Assembly (NCBI RefSeq): GCF_014204915.1
Contig: NZ_JACHMH010000001.1
Span: 9,585,501 to 9,649,500 of the forward strand
DNA from: Crossiella cryophila
Lineage (GTDB): Bacteria > Actinomycetota > Actinomycetes > Mycobacteriales > Pseudonocardiaceae
Direction: 5' to 3'
DNA length: 64,000 nt
In this document: positions 1 through 9,853 of the stretch, one piece after another
How positions within the stretch are numbered: the first letter of the stretch is position 1
How the letters are laid out: every line of letters begins with the position of its first letter
Notes under the pieces: model-generated
What the model was told of the DNA's origin: nothing
The model's database searches: none
The model's input: only the letters and a program-made list of their open reading frames with translations
Program-made: the position numbers and the translations under genes

Positions 1-29
1 AAGGTCAGCCGGGAGAAGTCGCCGTGCAT
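1..29 (-). CDS. DUF6519-type eCIS protein, N-terminal fragment (runs off the window)
   Basis: An ATG at 29-27 opens a frame reading MHGDFSRLT before the window ends. It is preceded by a purine-rich ribosome binding site (GAGGGGG, about 8 nt upstream) and starts 15 nt after the stop of the gpI-like gene. The opening 'M-x-GDFSR-x-T' is, from memory of actinobacterial eCIS loci, the typical start of DUF6519 proteins that follow the gpI-like gene. Only nine codons are visible, so the family call rests on this short match plus gene order. It shows that the operon continues to the left of the window. Confidence 0.5.
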
Positions 30-43
30 GTTCTGGTCCCCCT

Positions 44-2179
44 CTACGAGACGAAGATGGTCGCGGCGGTCAGGCCGGCAGGCAGGAACTCGGTGAGCCG
101 GGCGCGCAGGTTGTCCAGGCGCTGCGGCTGGAACAGGTCGTGGAAGGCGCCCAGTTCACTGCCGTCCTCGGCGCCGCGGCTGATCTCCACGGCGCAGTCG
201 GCGGCGAGTTGGGCGTAGCCGGGGGTGCCGTAGCGGGTGCTGGTGAACCGGGGCCGCACGCGCAGCTGCTCGACCTCGCCGCGCACGCCGTCGGGCTGGC
301 ACCGGTATCGCCGCGGGGTGCGCGAACCCGGTGTGCTGTAACAGAACCGGAGGCAGCCGAGGCCGCGCCGGGCCACGTGCACCCGGCCGTGGAAGATCGA
401 GTTCTCGCCGAGCCGGATGGCGTGCGTGTGCACCTCGCCGATGATGGTGCTGCGCCGCACGGACAGGATCGCGTGCGCGTGCCTGCACTCCGGTGCGGAC
501 AGCGCCTCGCGGTCGGTGGCGGTGGCGTCCAGGACGCTGTCGGTGAGGTGGATGGGCAGCGGGTCGGTGTCGACCTCGTTGGCGATGACCAGGATGGTGC
601 CCAGGATGCTGCGTTCGATCTGCACGCAGGCGGTGGTGTCCTCCAGCACCAGGCTGGGTTCCTCGGGGTGCGAGGGCTCGCAGTGCGGTTCCAGGGACCA
701 GCCGGGCACGAGCGTGCAGTGCCGCAGCACCACCGCGCCGAGCGGTCCGGTGACGTGCACGCCGCGGCCGGCGATGAGCAGGCCGTCGAGCACCAGCCTG
801 GCCCTGGGCGGACAACAGCCGTCCTCGGACTCGGTTTCGGCCTCGGTGGCTGGGCCGCGGACGAGCAGTGCGTCCGGGCGGTTGCTGTACCAGTCGAGCA
901 GCCGGATCACCGGCCGGGTGCCTTCGGCGGCGCGGACCTCGAGGCGTTCGCCGGGTTCCAGGGCGAATTCGATCTGCTCCTGGTAGGCGCCGCTGTCGGT
1001 GATCTCGATGACCGCCTCGGGACCCGCCTGGCCCTGCTGCTGGTCGGCCCGCCACTGCCGGAAGGCGGCCATGATCCCGCCGTGCTCGCCAGGCCCGACC
1101 AGGTATTTGTCCACAGTGGACTGATGTGGGCGCGGGTACTCGCCGCCGCCGGTGTCGTCGCTGAAGGCGTGGTGGTAGGTGACCCAGACGCCGGTGCGTG
1201 GTGCGGTGCGCGGGCTGAACGCGATCCGGCCGAGCACCGGGTCCACCGCGACCTGCCTGCCGCGCGGGCGGTAGGCCCACCGGGTCAGGTCGGCCACCAC
1301 CAGATCGGCCAGTGGCACCGGCTCTTCCTCGCCGTCCCGCCAGATCTGGAAGCTCTTGCCCGGTCCGTAGTAGTCGGGCAGGGCGTCGGCGAGGGCGCGG
1401 CGGCGGATGAAGGCGGGCACGTTGGCCGCGCCTGCCAGGTGCGCGGGTCCCGGTTCGGGTTCGGGGTTGGCCACCAGGGGCTGGTTGTTGCCGAGGATGG
1501 AGAAGGTGAACAGGTTGCGCGCGCGGTCGATGCAGTAGGCCGGGGCGCGGGTGATGGAGTAGGGCTTGAGCCGCCACAGGAACACGCCGACCGCCGGCGG
1601 TCCGTGCGCGCCGGCGGAGCCGCGGGCGGTGCTGTCGAAGGGCGAGCCGAGCAGGTCGAGGTCGGCGCCGCGGCGCACGTCGACGTAGCCGCCGCCGTAC
1701 CCGGTGCGCGCGTTGGCCGCGGCCCGGCTGTTGGGGTAGAGCCGGATCGGCTGGTGTGCGGCCAGCAGCGGCAGGATCTCGACCGCGCGGGCGGGCCAGT
1801 CGGCGACGGTGCGGGCGAGTTCCTCCAGCAGTGGCAGGGTTCCCTTGCGGCGGCGGTTGGCCACCGTGTCGGCGACGTCGGCGCGTGGGGCCAGCCTGGC
1901 GGCCAATCGTTGCGCTGCTTGGTCTCCGCGGCTTACGGCTTCTTCGTAGCCGCGCAGCATCCGGTAGCCGACGAGGTCGCCGAGGTAGGGCACGGCCCAG
2001 TCGGCCGCGGTCTCGATGAACCAGTCCTCGTAGAGCGCCTGGACATCGGCGTCGACCAGTTCGACCTGTTCGGCGAGCACTGCCAGCAGTGCGCGCAGCG
2101 GGCCGCCGGTCTCGGCGTCGCGCAACCGGTGGAACTGCGGCAGCAGGTCGTAGAGGCGGTCGGGATCGGGTGCGGGCAT
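44..2179 (-). CDS. gpI-like baseplate/tail protein of the eCIS (711 aa)
   Basis: The N-terminal ~150 residues (YDLLPQFHRLRDAE, then LLAVLAEQVELVDADVQALY) resemble the phage P2 gpI / eCIS baseplate family that joins wedge to fibre. The remaining ~550 residues are rich in short beta-type segments, with repeated hydrophobic and Gly/Asn positions suggesting a beta-helix or fibre-adaptor domain. The start is the ATG at 2179, which shares one base with the TGA of the upstream gene (TGATG), so translation is probably coupled. A longer open frame that continues upstream is only an overlap with the preceding gene in another frame. The place at the end of the baseplate block, after the gpJ-like proteins, is the usual gpI slot. 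Confidence 0.75.
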   Translation of the reverse strand: MPAPDPDRLYDLLPQFHRLRDAETGGPLRALLAVLAEQVELVDADVQALYEDWFIETAADWAVPYLGDLVGYRMLRGYEEAVSRGDQAAQRLAARLAPRADVADTVANRRRKGTLPLLEELARTVADWPARAVEILPLLAAHQPIRLYPNSRAAANARTGYGGGYVDVRRGADLDLLGSPFDSTARGSAGAHGPPAVGVFLWRLKPYSITRAPAYCIDRARNLFTFSILGNNQPLVANPEPEPGPAHLAGAANVPAFIRRRALADALPDYYGPGKSFQIWRDGEEEPVPLADLVVADLTRWAYRPRGRQVAVDPVLGRIAFSPRTAPRTGVWVTYHHAFSDDTGGGEYPRPHQSTVDKYLVGPGEHGGIMAAFRQWRADQQQGQAGPEAVIEITDSGAYQEQIEFALEPGERLEVRAAEGTRPVIRLLDWYSNRPDALLVRGPATEAETESEDGCCPPRARLVLDGLLIAGRGVHVTGPLGAVVLRHCTLVPGWSLEPHCEPSHPEEPSLVLEDTTACVQIERSILGTILVIANEVDTDPLPIHLTDSVLDATATDREALSAPECRHAHAILSVRRSTIIGEVHTHAIRLGENSIFHGRVHVARRGLGCLRFCYSTPGSRTPRRYRCQPDGVRGEVEQLRVRPRFTSTRYGTPGYAQLAADCAVEISRGAEDGSELGAFHDLFQPQRLDNLRARLTEFLPAGLTAATIFVS

Positions 2180-5100
2180 CACCGCACCTCCTTCAGGATC
2201 AACGTGTCCGGCAGGGTGGGCGACAGCAGCACGAACTGGGCGGGCCGCACGCCGCGGAAGACCACGACCACCCGGCCGCGCGGCAGTGGCGTGGCGTCGG
2301 TGATGTCGGGGTTGAGCCGCACCAGTTCGGCCACGGTGATGCCGTGTTTGGCCGCGACCGCGGTGAGGGTCTCGTCCTGCTCCCCGCTGGCCGGGGTCAC
2401 CGTGTACCGGTCCACCGTGTACTGGGCGAGCCGGGCAGGCACGACCGGGTTCGGCCTGGCCAGATCGGTGGCGAGCTGTTGCAGGCCAAGGGGTGTGATG
2501 CTGCCGGGCACCCCGGCGAAGGAGTCCACGTCCACGTGGTCCACGCCGGGCACGGCCTGTGCGGTGGCCAGCACCTCGGACAGGTAGGCGGGCTGGCCGA
2601 GTTCCCGGCCGGCGAAGCCAAGGCGGCCAAGCAGCGCGGCCCGCACCGCGGGTTCGACCAGGTCCCAGGAGTGGTCGGGGTGCACCCGGATGTCGGCCGC
2701 GATGACCAGCAGCACCGGTTCCCGCACCGCGACCTCGGCCGGCAGCCCGGCGTCGCCGTGCGCGGTGAAGGCGGCCCGCAGGGTGGTGACGATGTCGGAG
2801 TCGGGGTGCAGCGGGATGTCGTCGGTGCCCGCCACCGTGACGTGCACGACCTGGCGGGAGCCGTTGTGGAGCTGCCGGGCCTCGGCGCGGCCGATGCCCG
2901 CCCTGGCACGGGCGAAATCGGCGTAGTCGGGCACCGAGACCAGGCGGTCCAGCGCGGTGACCCGCAACGGGATGTTGCGGCGGAGCTGGCCCGCGTCGTC
3001 CCGGTTGGCGCCGCCGTCGGCGGGCAGCGGGTTGGTGACCGCGGAGACGCCGAGCGGGCGGGTGGTGAGCTGGGTGAGCTGGCCCGCGGTGACATTGCCC
3101 GCCTTGCCGAGGCCGACCCGGTAGCTCGCCCGCACGTTCTCCACGCCGGTGGGCAGCCGGGCGCCGTGCCTGCCGTCGCCGAAGGTGATCTTGAGTGCGC
3201 CGGCGTCGGTCAGCGCGGTCACGTACACGCGTTCGGTGGGGCCGCGCCCGGCCAGGCTGTCCACCTCCTGCCAGCGCACCCCGTCGACGCGGATCTCCAG
3301 GGTGCTTTCCGCGCCAAGGGGATTGTCCGCGGCCAGCCAGGTGAGCGGGCCCTGGCGGAGCAGGAAGGACTGACCCGGTTTGCCGGCGTCGCCGCTGCCG
3401 ATCGGCTCGTTGCGGGTGGCGCCGTGGGTGGCCCGCACCACGTTGCCGTGCACCCGCACGCTGGTGCGCAGGTAGCGGTGGGCCAGTGGGGCGGCCAGGG
3501 TGATCTCGGTGTGCACCCGCTCGCCCGGCCTGGCGGGGTCGACCTTCTGGGTCACCCCGGCGATCATGGCCAGTTCGGTGCCGCGCACGCCGGTGGTGCC
3601 GCCGGGCAGGTCGGCTCGTTCGCCGGTGACGATCACCCAGCGGCCAGGGGTGAGGCCGTCGTACAGCTCGGCCAGCTCGATCACGTTGCCCGCCACCGGT
3701 TCCGGCACCGGCTCCTCGGCCAGTTCCAGCCGGTCGCCGCGGGCGTAGACGGTGGCGTCGCGCAGGTGCGAGAGCAGGGTGTCCTGCTTGTCCAGCCAGG
3801 GCCGGTCCAGGGTCAGTTCGGTGACCTTGGCGCTGATCCCGAATGCCTGCTTGGCGATGGTGCGGGCGGTGGTGACCCTGGCGGTGACGGTGGACAGCTT
3901 CTCGTCGCCGCCGATCTCCCTGCCCTTGCGCGGCCTGGTGATCACCACCCAGCTGCCGGGGCCGATGCCCTCGTACACGCCGTCCAGGGCCAGGATCCGG
4001 CTCGGGGTGAGCGCGTAGGTCTGGATGGTGAAGTCCACGTGCTCCACGGTTCTCGGCGGTCCGACGGTGGCCGCGATGCGCTGGAAGCGGGCCAGGAAAC
4101 CCTCGCCGTGCTCCTGCCACCAGGGTTCGTCGCCGACGGCCAGGTTGTGCTCGATCACCGGCAGCGCCTCGCCGGTGAGCCGGACCCTGATCTTGCTCTC
4201 CGCGTTCTGCTCGAACACCTCGACCTTGCGTTCGGGCAGTTCCTTGCTGAAGGTGAAGGTGATCTTGCCGGTGGCCGGGGTGAAGGTGAACTGGCCGGGG
4301 CCGAGGTCGACGGTGACCTCCTCGGTGAGGTCGGTGAGGATGTGTTCCCAGGCCCCGTTGCCCGCGATGAAGTGCAGCACCACCCTGGTGGTGTGCACCT
4401 CGGCGTCGTAGTCCACCCGCAGCCGCAGTGTTTGCAGCGAGCGCAGCGACCATTCCTGCGGGGTGGCCACGCCGCCGGAGACCCGGAGTTCGGGCGGGGC
4501 GGTGGCGCCGAAGGGGGTGGCGACCACCCGCATCGCGTGCAGTTCCTGCAGGGCGAGCGGTGCGCTGAGGTCGGTCTGCCGCCAGGCCGGGTAGAGGCTG
4601 TCCCGGAGTCGATCGTCCAAAGCGGACAGCAGCTGGGCGCCGAGGTCCGAGCCCGGCGCGTAGATCCGGGCCAGTTCCCTTGCCAGGTAACGGGATCCGG
4701 CGGGTGGCCGGGCGGCGCTGGTGCGTAGTGCGCCGAGCAGGGCACCCAGGCCGAGCACGGCGTCACTGCGCCCGGGGACCGGGGCGTCCAGGGCTAGGGC
4801 GTGGTACAGGCGTTCCTGCTCGGGTTCCCAGTCCTGCGCGGGTTCCAGCTTGCGGGCGGTGGTCTCCAGCGTGCCCAGGGTCTGGTCGAAGGATTTCAGC
4901 CAGGTGGCGATGTGCACGTAGTGCTCGGCCAGGGCGGTGGTCTCGGCCACGCGTTCGCGCAGCACGGCCACCTCCTTGACGAAGCGGGTCGGCGTGGTGA
5001 GGGTGTCCCTGATCCGCCACAGCCCGGTCACCGGGCCCTCGACCAGGCGGCGCAGGATCGCGCTGCGCCGCACCACCTCCGGCGGTTGTTCCGGGTCGGC

Positions 5101-5916
5101 CGGGTCCGGGTCGACGAGCTTCTTCAACTCGGCGACGAGGTCCTTGTGCAGCTCGGCCAGGGTGGGCAGCGCGGGCTGGGGCAGGCCGATGGTGGTGACG
5201 TCGCGGTCCCGGTCCAGGGTGACGCCCGGCACCACGGTGTGTTGCTGGCGGCCGGGTTCGGCGCCGAAGACGAACAGCAGCTGGTCGCCGGGTTTGAGGT
5301 TGGCCGAGACCCCGGCGATGTGCACGGATCGGCGCTTGCCCAGGTCGTCCATGGTGAACTGGTAGGGCCGGGTCTGCCGGACCCGCAGGTCGTTCCAGGA
5401 CCAGCGGGCGAGCAGGTCCTCGATGGTCTCGAAGGACTGCGGCTCCTCCCCCGGCCCCGGCACGCTCTGGGTGCGCGCGCCACGCGGGATGCGGACCTGG
5501 AAGTCCCTGCCCTGCCTGGGATCGGCGTCCAGGGTGTAGGCCAGGAACGCGCCCGCGGCCACCCCGGGGCGCGGGGTGTGGCCGACCAGACGGCCGAGCA
5601 GGGTGAGTGAGCGCTCCTCGGTGGCGGTGCGCAGGTAGCCCTCGTTGGCGATCCGCTCGGTGTAGAAGGTGAGCAGGTCGCCGAGCACCGCGCCCGCGTC
5701 CAGCAGGCCGATCGCCGGATCCTCGGTGCCGCGCACGGTGAGCGCGGCCAGCGCAGGGTAGGCGGGGCTGGACAGCCGGGCGCGCATGCCGGCCAGGAAC
5801 TCCGCGTGGGTGCCGACCCGGTGCGTGATCTCGGTGCGGGACGGCGGGTTGATCACCTCGACCGGGGTCCGCACCGCGATCCCGGCACAGCAGTCGGCGC
5901 AACAGTCGTTCGTCAC
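2179..5916 (-). CDS. Second gpJ-like baseplate wedge protein with C-terminal LysM-like segment (1245 aa)
   Basis: Large baseplate protein of the gpJ/gp6 type. Residues ~70-100 contain the family signature (GLLDAGAVLGDLLTFYTERI followed by ANEGYLRTA). The C-terminal third holds the second conserved block, where GVENVRASYRVGLGKAGNV introduces the wedge core. Near the C-terminus (about residues 1175-1215) the segment DETLTAVAAKHGITVAELVR followed by LNPDI looks like a LysM repeat, unusual for a wedge protein. A short Cys-rich start (CCADCC) is also visible. It follows the 1056-aa gpJ paralogue with a 4-nt overlap (ATGA) and precedes the gpI-like gene. The pair probably supplies two different wedge subunits, like Afp11 and Afp12 of the antifeeding prophage. 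Confidence 0.8.
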   Translation of the reverse strand: MTNDCCADCCAGIAVRTPVEVINPPSRTEITHRVGTHAEFLAGMRARLSSPAYPALAALTVRGTEDPAIGLLDAGAVLGDLLTFYTERIANEGYLRTATEERSLTLLGRLVGHTPRPGVAAGAFLAYTLDADPRQGRDFQVRIPRGARTQSVPGPGEEPQSFETIEDLLARWSWNDLRVRQTRPYQFTMDDLGKRRSVHIAGVSANLKPGDQLLFVFGAEPGRQQHTVVPGVTLDRDRDVTTIGLPQPALPTLAELHKDLVAELKKLVDPDPADPEQPPEVVRRSAILRRLVEGPVTGLWRIRDTLTTPTRFVKEVAVLRERVAETTALAEHYVHIATWLKSFDQTLGTLETTARKLEPAQDWEPEQERLYHALALDAPVPGRSDAVLGLGALLGALRTSAARPPAGSRYLARELARIYAPGSDLGAQLLSALDDRLRDSLYPAWRQTDLSAPLALQELHAMRVVATPFGATAPPELRVSGGVATPQEWSLRSLQTLRLRVDYDAEVHTTRVVLHFIAGNGAWEHILTDLTEEVTVDLGPGQFTFTPATGKITFTFSKELPERKVEVFEQNAESKIRVRLTGEALPVIEHNLAVGDEPWWQEHGEGFLARFQRIAATVGPPRTVEHVDFTIQTYALTPSRILALDGVYEGIGPGSWVVITRPRKGREIGGDEKLSTVTARVTTARTIAKQAFGISAKVTELTLDRPWLDKQDTLLSHLRDATVYARGDRLELAEEPVPEPVAGNVIELAELYDGLTPGRWVIVTGERADLPGGTTGVRGTELAMIAGVTQKVDPARPGERVHTEITLAAPLAHRYLRTSVRVHGNVVRATHGATRNEPIGSGDAGKPGQSFLLRQGPLTWLAADNPLGAESTLEIRVDGVRWQEVDSLAGRGPTERVYVTALTDAGALKITFGDGRHGARLPTGVENVRASYRVGLGKAGNVTAGQLTQLTTRPLGVSAVTNPLPADGGANRDDAGQLRRNIPLRVTALDRLVSVPDYADFARARAGIGRAEARQLHNGSRQVVHVTVAGTDDIPLHPDSDIVTTLRAAFTAHGDAGLPAEVAVREPVLLVIAADIRVHPDHSWDLVEPAVRAALLGRLGFAGRELGQPAYLSEVLATAQAVPGVDHVDVDSFAGVPGSITPLGLQQLATDLARPNPVVPARLAQYTVDRYTVTPASGEQDETLTAVAAKHGITVAELVRLNPDITDATPLPRGRVVVVFRGVRPAQFVLLSPTLPDTLILKEVR

Positions 5917-8900
5917 CGGGCACCTCCGAGCACGAAGGTCAGGCGGCCGTTCTCCGGCCGGTCGGGGTCGTTGTCGAGCTGGCCGATCTCCAAGGGCCCC
6001 AAGGGCAGCAGCCCGGCGGCGAGTTCGCCGTTGTCCTGGCCGAAGCGGCGGCGCAGGCGGCGGACCTGGGCGGTGACCACGCCGGGGATGGCGGCGGCGC
6101 GGGCGACGAGCCGGGAGACCCGGACCGGTTCGCCGAAGCTGAGCGCGTCGGGGTGGAAGAAGCCGAGTGCGCCATCCGGCAATCGCCGGGTGCCGAAGGC
6201 CGCGCGCAGGGCGGCGAGCACGTGTCCGCGCTGGTAGCCGTGGTCAACGCAGACGAACAGCTCGATGTCCAGTGGCACCAGCGCGGCCGGGTTGACGAAG
6301 AGGCGGTGGCCGATCCGGCGGGCGGGTTCCAGTGCGGCGGCGACCGCGGCGAGCAACGCCGGGCTGGGCACGCCGGCGCCGAGCGGGTCGACGGCCACGT
6401 GCGCCTCCTTGCCACTGCCGTTCCAGCGCAGTTGGGCCGCGGCCCGTTGCACGCCAGGCACTTCACCGGCCAGGCGGGCGTAGTCGGCGGCGGTGACCGC
6501 GCGCACCAGACTGCGCCGGGGTGCGAGCGGGGCCAGTTGCCGGACTTCGTCGATGGGCTCGGGTTCGACACCACCGACCGCGGCGAGCGGGTTGCGGACT
6601 CTCGTCACGCCGTCGGTCATGGCCCCACAGCACAGGGCGAGGTGGGTGATGGCCTCCGCGCCGACGTTGCCCGCGACCCCGGTGCCGACCCGGTAGGCGA
6701 TCTCCACCGTGCTGCCCGGCCGGGGCGCCAGGCCGCGTTTGCCGTCGCCGAAGCGGAGTTGCAGCCGGGCCGGGTTGTCCTCGGTCAGCTCGCCGACGAA
6801 GTGCCGGTCCCGCGGTCCGCTGGCCAGCAGCTCGCGCCGGGGTGTCCACTGTGGACCTGGTGGATCGCCCTGGTCCTCGGCCTGTTCGGTGACCAGCACC
6901 GCGGGCAGTGCGCTGCGCGGGTCGGTGCGGAGTGCGGAGCGGGCGGATCCGGCCAGTGCCTGCGATCCGGGGTGCAGGCCCTCGGCGTGTTCGCGGCCCC
7001 AGCTCTGCCTGATCTCCCAGGCGATCCCGTCGTCCAGGACCACTCCGGCGGCGGCCCGGCCGGACAGCACGCGCAGCCGGTCGAGTTTGGGCTTGAGCAG
7101 TTCCTCCTGGCGGGCCAGCAGTTCGCGCAGTGCGGGTTCGGGGCGTTCGCCGATGTCGAGCTGGGCCAGGAGTTTCTCGGTGAACAGCACGGCCAGCGCG
7201 GCGAGTTCGCGGCGGTCCGGCGGGGTGCCGTCGCGGGCGTCCCGCCACAGTGCGGTGAGCCAGTCGTGCACCCGGCCGGGGATCTCGCGCAGCCGTTCGG
7301 CCTGGGCCGTGGCCACGATGCGCGGCAACGGGAACACCACCCGCTGGGTGACCGGGGTGTTGCGCAGGATCGGCCGGAACGGGCGGGGCAGCGGCGGGTA
7401 GGTGACCTGGGCGAGCAGGGTGCGCAACGCGGTGTGCTGGTCGGCGATCACCTCCGGCCGCACCACCTCGTGCTCGGTGCTGTCGCGGGAGAGCGAGATG
7501 CCCAGGCCGGCCCTGGCCACCGCGGCCGCGCCGAAGACCGCGTTGAGACGGCGGACGTCGTCGGGGTCCAGTGGTTCGTGCTCGGCGGTCTGGCTGATCA
7601 GGGATTGCAGGTGGCCGATGGTGGGATCGGCGGCGGCGCGGTCCGGGCAGCCGAACTCCGGTGGCGCACAGCTCGGCGGATCGACCGGGCCCGGTGGCAC
7701 CAGGACCTCCTCGGGGCCTGCACCGCAGAAGGTGAGCGAGCGGCCGTGGTCGACCAGCAACACGTTGCCGCGCACCACACTCAGGTCGGTGAGCAGGCAG
7801 CAGTCCGGGCCGCCGACCGCGGACAGGCAGACGCTGAAGGTGAGCGCGTCCTCGGCGGACCAGGTGACCTCCAGGACCGGCTGGTCGTAGAGGTCGTCGC
7901 AGCCGGGGGTCACCGAGGTGAGCCGGACGGCCTGGCGGTGGGTGGGATCAGCGTCGGCGGCCGCGCCGGTGACCGGGCCGCGGACCTCCTCGATGATGAT
8001 CACGTCACCGGGTTTGAGGTGCAGGGCCCGTTGCCGGGTGCGCGCGGTCTCCCCGCCCTGCCAGGCATCGCGCAGGGTGGCCGCGGTGGCGCCCAGTGGC
8101 AGGCAGCATTCCGCATCGCCCCAGGTCCAGAAGCGGATCAGGTTGTGCTCGGGGCGAACGGTGAGCGGGCAGCGCCGGACCGGCTCGAAGACCTCGACCA
8201 CCGCGCCGGGCGGCAGGGTTTCCAGCTCCTCGTCGGAGAGCACGGTGCTGATCTCGGGGCGTTCGCCGGGTGGCAGGTGGCTGAGGTCGATGCTGACGAA
8301 CCGGTAGTCCCCGGCCTCCAGGGTGTGCGTGCGCGCGGTCTCCAGGGCCACCCAGGCGCGGGCGTTGCAGCCGTCGTGCATGGCGTAGTCGACCAGCCGG
8401 GCGTGGCGGCGGACGGAGGTGCGGCGGCGGGCGGTGTCCAGGTATGCCTCGGTGGCGACCGCGTCCTGGCGGTAACCGAGCTGGTCACCGGCGTAGGCGA
8501 GCAGTTCGACCAGGGTCACGCCGAGGTCGGGCACATGCCGTTCCAGCCAGGTCGGCACGGTCAGCGTCATCCGGTCCAGCAGCAGGCGGCGCAGTGTGTC
8601 GTAGTCCCTGGCCAGGTAGTTGATCTCCGGCGCCGGACCGGCCGCCGACGGCGGGCAGGGTTCCTGGCGACAGTCCACATCGGACGGACAGGTGCGCCGG
8701 AAGTCGAAGCTCGCGCTCGCGTAGCGCGGGTCGAAGCCGGGGTAGGGCTCCACCCCGGGGCGGCCGTAGGCGTTGGGGCGCACCAGGTGCAGTGTGTAGG
8801 TGGAGGCGTCGCCTGGCCGGTCCAGGCTCAGGTGCACCCGGTCGTCCAGCTCCGGGTCCGCCTGGGCCTCCAGCCGCACCTCGACCACCCGCAACCCGGT

Positions 8901-9083
8901 GATCCGCCGCCCGCCGTCGATGCGGAAGTTGTTCCGGGCCAGGTCCTTGGGCGCCTTGCCGAGGAAGGTGACTGTGAGCGTGCGGCCGTCGTCGGCGACC
9001 TCCACCCCGTCGATCCCGTTCCACCGCTGCGTCCTGATCCGGCGTCGTCGCCCGTCGACCCGGCACTGTTGTTCGGCCGTCAC
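5913..9083 (-). CDS. gpJ-like putative baseplate assembly protein (Afp11-like, 1056 aa)
   Basis: Baseplate wedge component of the contractile particle. An N-terminal ~110-residue beta domain (RWNGIDGVEVADDGRTLTV) is followed by INYLARDYDTLRRLLLDRM and, near residues 180-205, VTLVELLAYAGDQLGYRQDA, which is the strongest signature of this family. The C-terminal half carries the typical gpJ fold region (GNVGAEAITHLALC, AVTAADYARLAGEVPGV). It starts with ATG at 9083 and overlaps the stop of the gp25-like gene by 4 nt. Length and position between gp25 and the second wedge protein match other eCIS loci. No transmembrane segment or signal peptide is seen, as expected for a cytoplasmically assembled particle. 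Confidence 0.85.
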   Translation of the reverse strand: MTAEQQCRVDGRRRRIRTQRWNGIDGVEVADDGRTLTVTFLGKAPKDLARNNFRIDGGRRITGLRVVEVRLEAQADPELDDRVHLSLDRPGDASTYTLHLVRPNAYGRPGVEPYPGFDPRYASASFDFRRTCPSDVDCRQEPCPPSAAGPAPEINYLARDYDTLRRLLLDRMTLTVPTWLERHVPDLGVTLVELLAYAGDQLGYRQDAVATEAYLDTARRRTSVRRHARLVDYAMHDGCNARAWVALETARTHTLEAGDYRFVSIDLSHLPPGERPEISTVLSDEELETLPPGAVVEVFEPVRRCPLTVRPEHNLIRFWTWGDAECCLPLGATAATLRDAWQGGETARTRQRALHLKPGDVIIIEEVRGPVTGAAADADPTHRQAVRLTSVTPGCDDLYDQPVLEVTWSAEDALTFSVCLSAVGGPDCCLLTDLSVVRGNVLLVDHGRSLTFCGAGPEEVLVPPGPVDPPSCAPPEFGCPDRAAADPTIGHLQSLISQTAEHEPLDPDDVRRLNAVFGAAAVARAGLGISLSRDSTEHEVVRPEVIADQHTALRTLLAQVTYPPLPRPFRPILRNTPVTQRVVFPLPRIVATAQAERLREIPGRVHDWLTALWRDARDGTPPDRRELAALAVLFTEKLLAQLDIGERPEPALRELLARQEELLKPKLDRLRVLSGRAAAGVVLDDGIAWEIRQSWGREHAEGLHPGSQALAGSARSALRTDPRSALPAVLVTEQAEDQGDPPGPQWTPRRELLASGPRDRHFVGELTEDNPARLQLRFGDGKRGLAPRPGSTVEIAYRVGTGVAGNVGAEAITHLALCCGAMTDGVTRVRNPLAAVGGVEPEPIDEVRQLAPLAPRRSLVRAVTAADYARLAGEVPGVQRAAAQLRWNGSGKEAHVAVDPLGAGVPSPALLAAVAAALEPARRIGHRLFVNPAALVPLDIELFVCVDHGYQRGHVLAALRAAFGTRRLPDGALGFFHPDALSFGEPVRVSRLVARAAAIPGVVTAQVRRLRRRFGQDNGELAAGLLPLGPLEIGQLDNDPDRPENGRLTFVLGGAR

Positions 9084-9505
9084 TGGGTCCCCCTCCGCTC
9101 GAACACGTCGGTGCGCTGGGTGCCGGTGGGCCGGACCAGGTAGACCAGGTGCACGCGCAGCACGTTCTCCTCGCTGAGCACCTCAAGCGAGTAGATGTCG
9201 ATCACGTCGCCGAGCCAGCGCTGCAACCCGGCCTGCACGGAGAGCTGGAGCGCGGAGGCGAATTCGGGGCTGTTCGGCGCGAACACCAGGTCCAGCAGCC
9301 CGCAGCCGAAGTCCGGTCGCATCACCCGTTCGCCGGGGCTGGTGAACAGCAGCTCCTCGATCATGTCCCGCACGTGGTCGTCGTACCCGCGGTCGGCGGT
9401 GCGGCCGCGGCTGTCGATCCGGAACGGGAACGCCCAGTCCAGCCGGCCCACCCTGGTCCGCGCGGCCGGTAACTCCACGATCCGCTTGTCTGCTCTGGCA
9501 CCCAT
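9080..9505 (-). CDS. gp25/gpW-like baseplate wedge protein (Afp9-like, 141 aa)
   Basis: Small wedge protein of the T4 gp25 / P2 gpW family. Visible signatures are the N-terminal DWAFPFRID, YDDHVRDMIEELLFTSPGER in the first helix and the RPDFGCGLLDLVF block, all standard for the family. About 140 residues is the usual length. ATG at 9505, only 1 nt after the spike-tip stop; its own stop overlaps the next start by 4 nt. In contractile tails this protein connects the hub to the sheath-initiating wedge. Confidence 0.9.
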   Translation of the reverse strand: MGARADKRIVELPAARTRVGRLDWAFPFRIDSRGRTADRGYDDHVRDMIEELLFTSPGERVMRPDFGCGLLDLVFAPNSPEFASALQLSVQAGLQRWLGDVIDIYSLEVLSEENVLRVHLVYLVRPTGTQRTDVFERRGTQ

Positions 9506-9506
9506 C

Positions 9507-9839
9507 TCAGCGTCCCCCCGCCCTGCGCTGCACGGTGACGATCCGCGGTGGCCCCTGCGGGATCTGCTCGGCGCTCAGGCACAGCCCGACCGAGTCCTCC
9601 AGCAGCGCTGGCACCCCGTTGACCTTGATCGACACCGACGGCCGGACCCAGCGGATCGTCAAGCAGGGCTGGGGTTTCGAGCCGACGGTGAACGGGCAGC
9701 CGCTGATCGTGTAGATGTCGGACTGGACCGCGACCAGCTGGCTGCTCACCGCCACCCGGTTCTGTCCTGGCGACACGGTGGCCTGGCCGCCGTGCGGACA
9801 GGTGACGGTCGCGTTGACGTGCAACAGGTTCATCGACAT
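9507..9839 (-). CDS. PAAR-like spike-tip protein (Afp10-like, 110 aa)
   Basis: Encodes the conical tip expected to cap the spike. The order LLHVNATVTCPHGG, then SGCPFTV, then PCLTIRW fits the actinobacterial eCIS spike-tip family: Cys and His residues spaced for metal binding (C-P-H near the start, then two later Cys). The first ATG at 9839 is preferred because GGGGG lies about 10 nt upstream; a second ATG two codons later (9833) is possible. It sits between the gpV-like spike and the gp25-like wedge, the canonical position. Confidence 0.8.
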   Translation of the reverse strand: MSMNLLHVNATVTCPHGGQATVSPGQNRVAVSSQLVAVQSDIYTISGCPFTVGSKPQPCLTIRWVRPSVSIKVNGVPALLEDSVGLCLSAEQIPQGPPRIVTVQRRAGGR

Positions 9840-9853
9840 GCCTTGACCCCCAT

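Noticed and set aside
44-4453. A single 1469-aa reading frame joining gpI-like sequence with upstream residues
   Set aside because: The upstream part overlaps the 1245-aa wedge gene in another frame and is low-complexity; the real start is the ATG at 2179 with the TGATG overlap.
140-9143. Very long plus-strand open frames opposite the eCIS genes (for example 140-2587, 2089-4728, 6153-9143)
   Set aside because: They are antisense frames kept open by high GC and strong third-position bias; products are low-complexity Gly/Ala/Val/Arg with no recognisable motif, while the minus strand encodes clear tail proteins.
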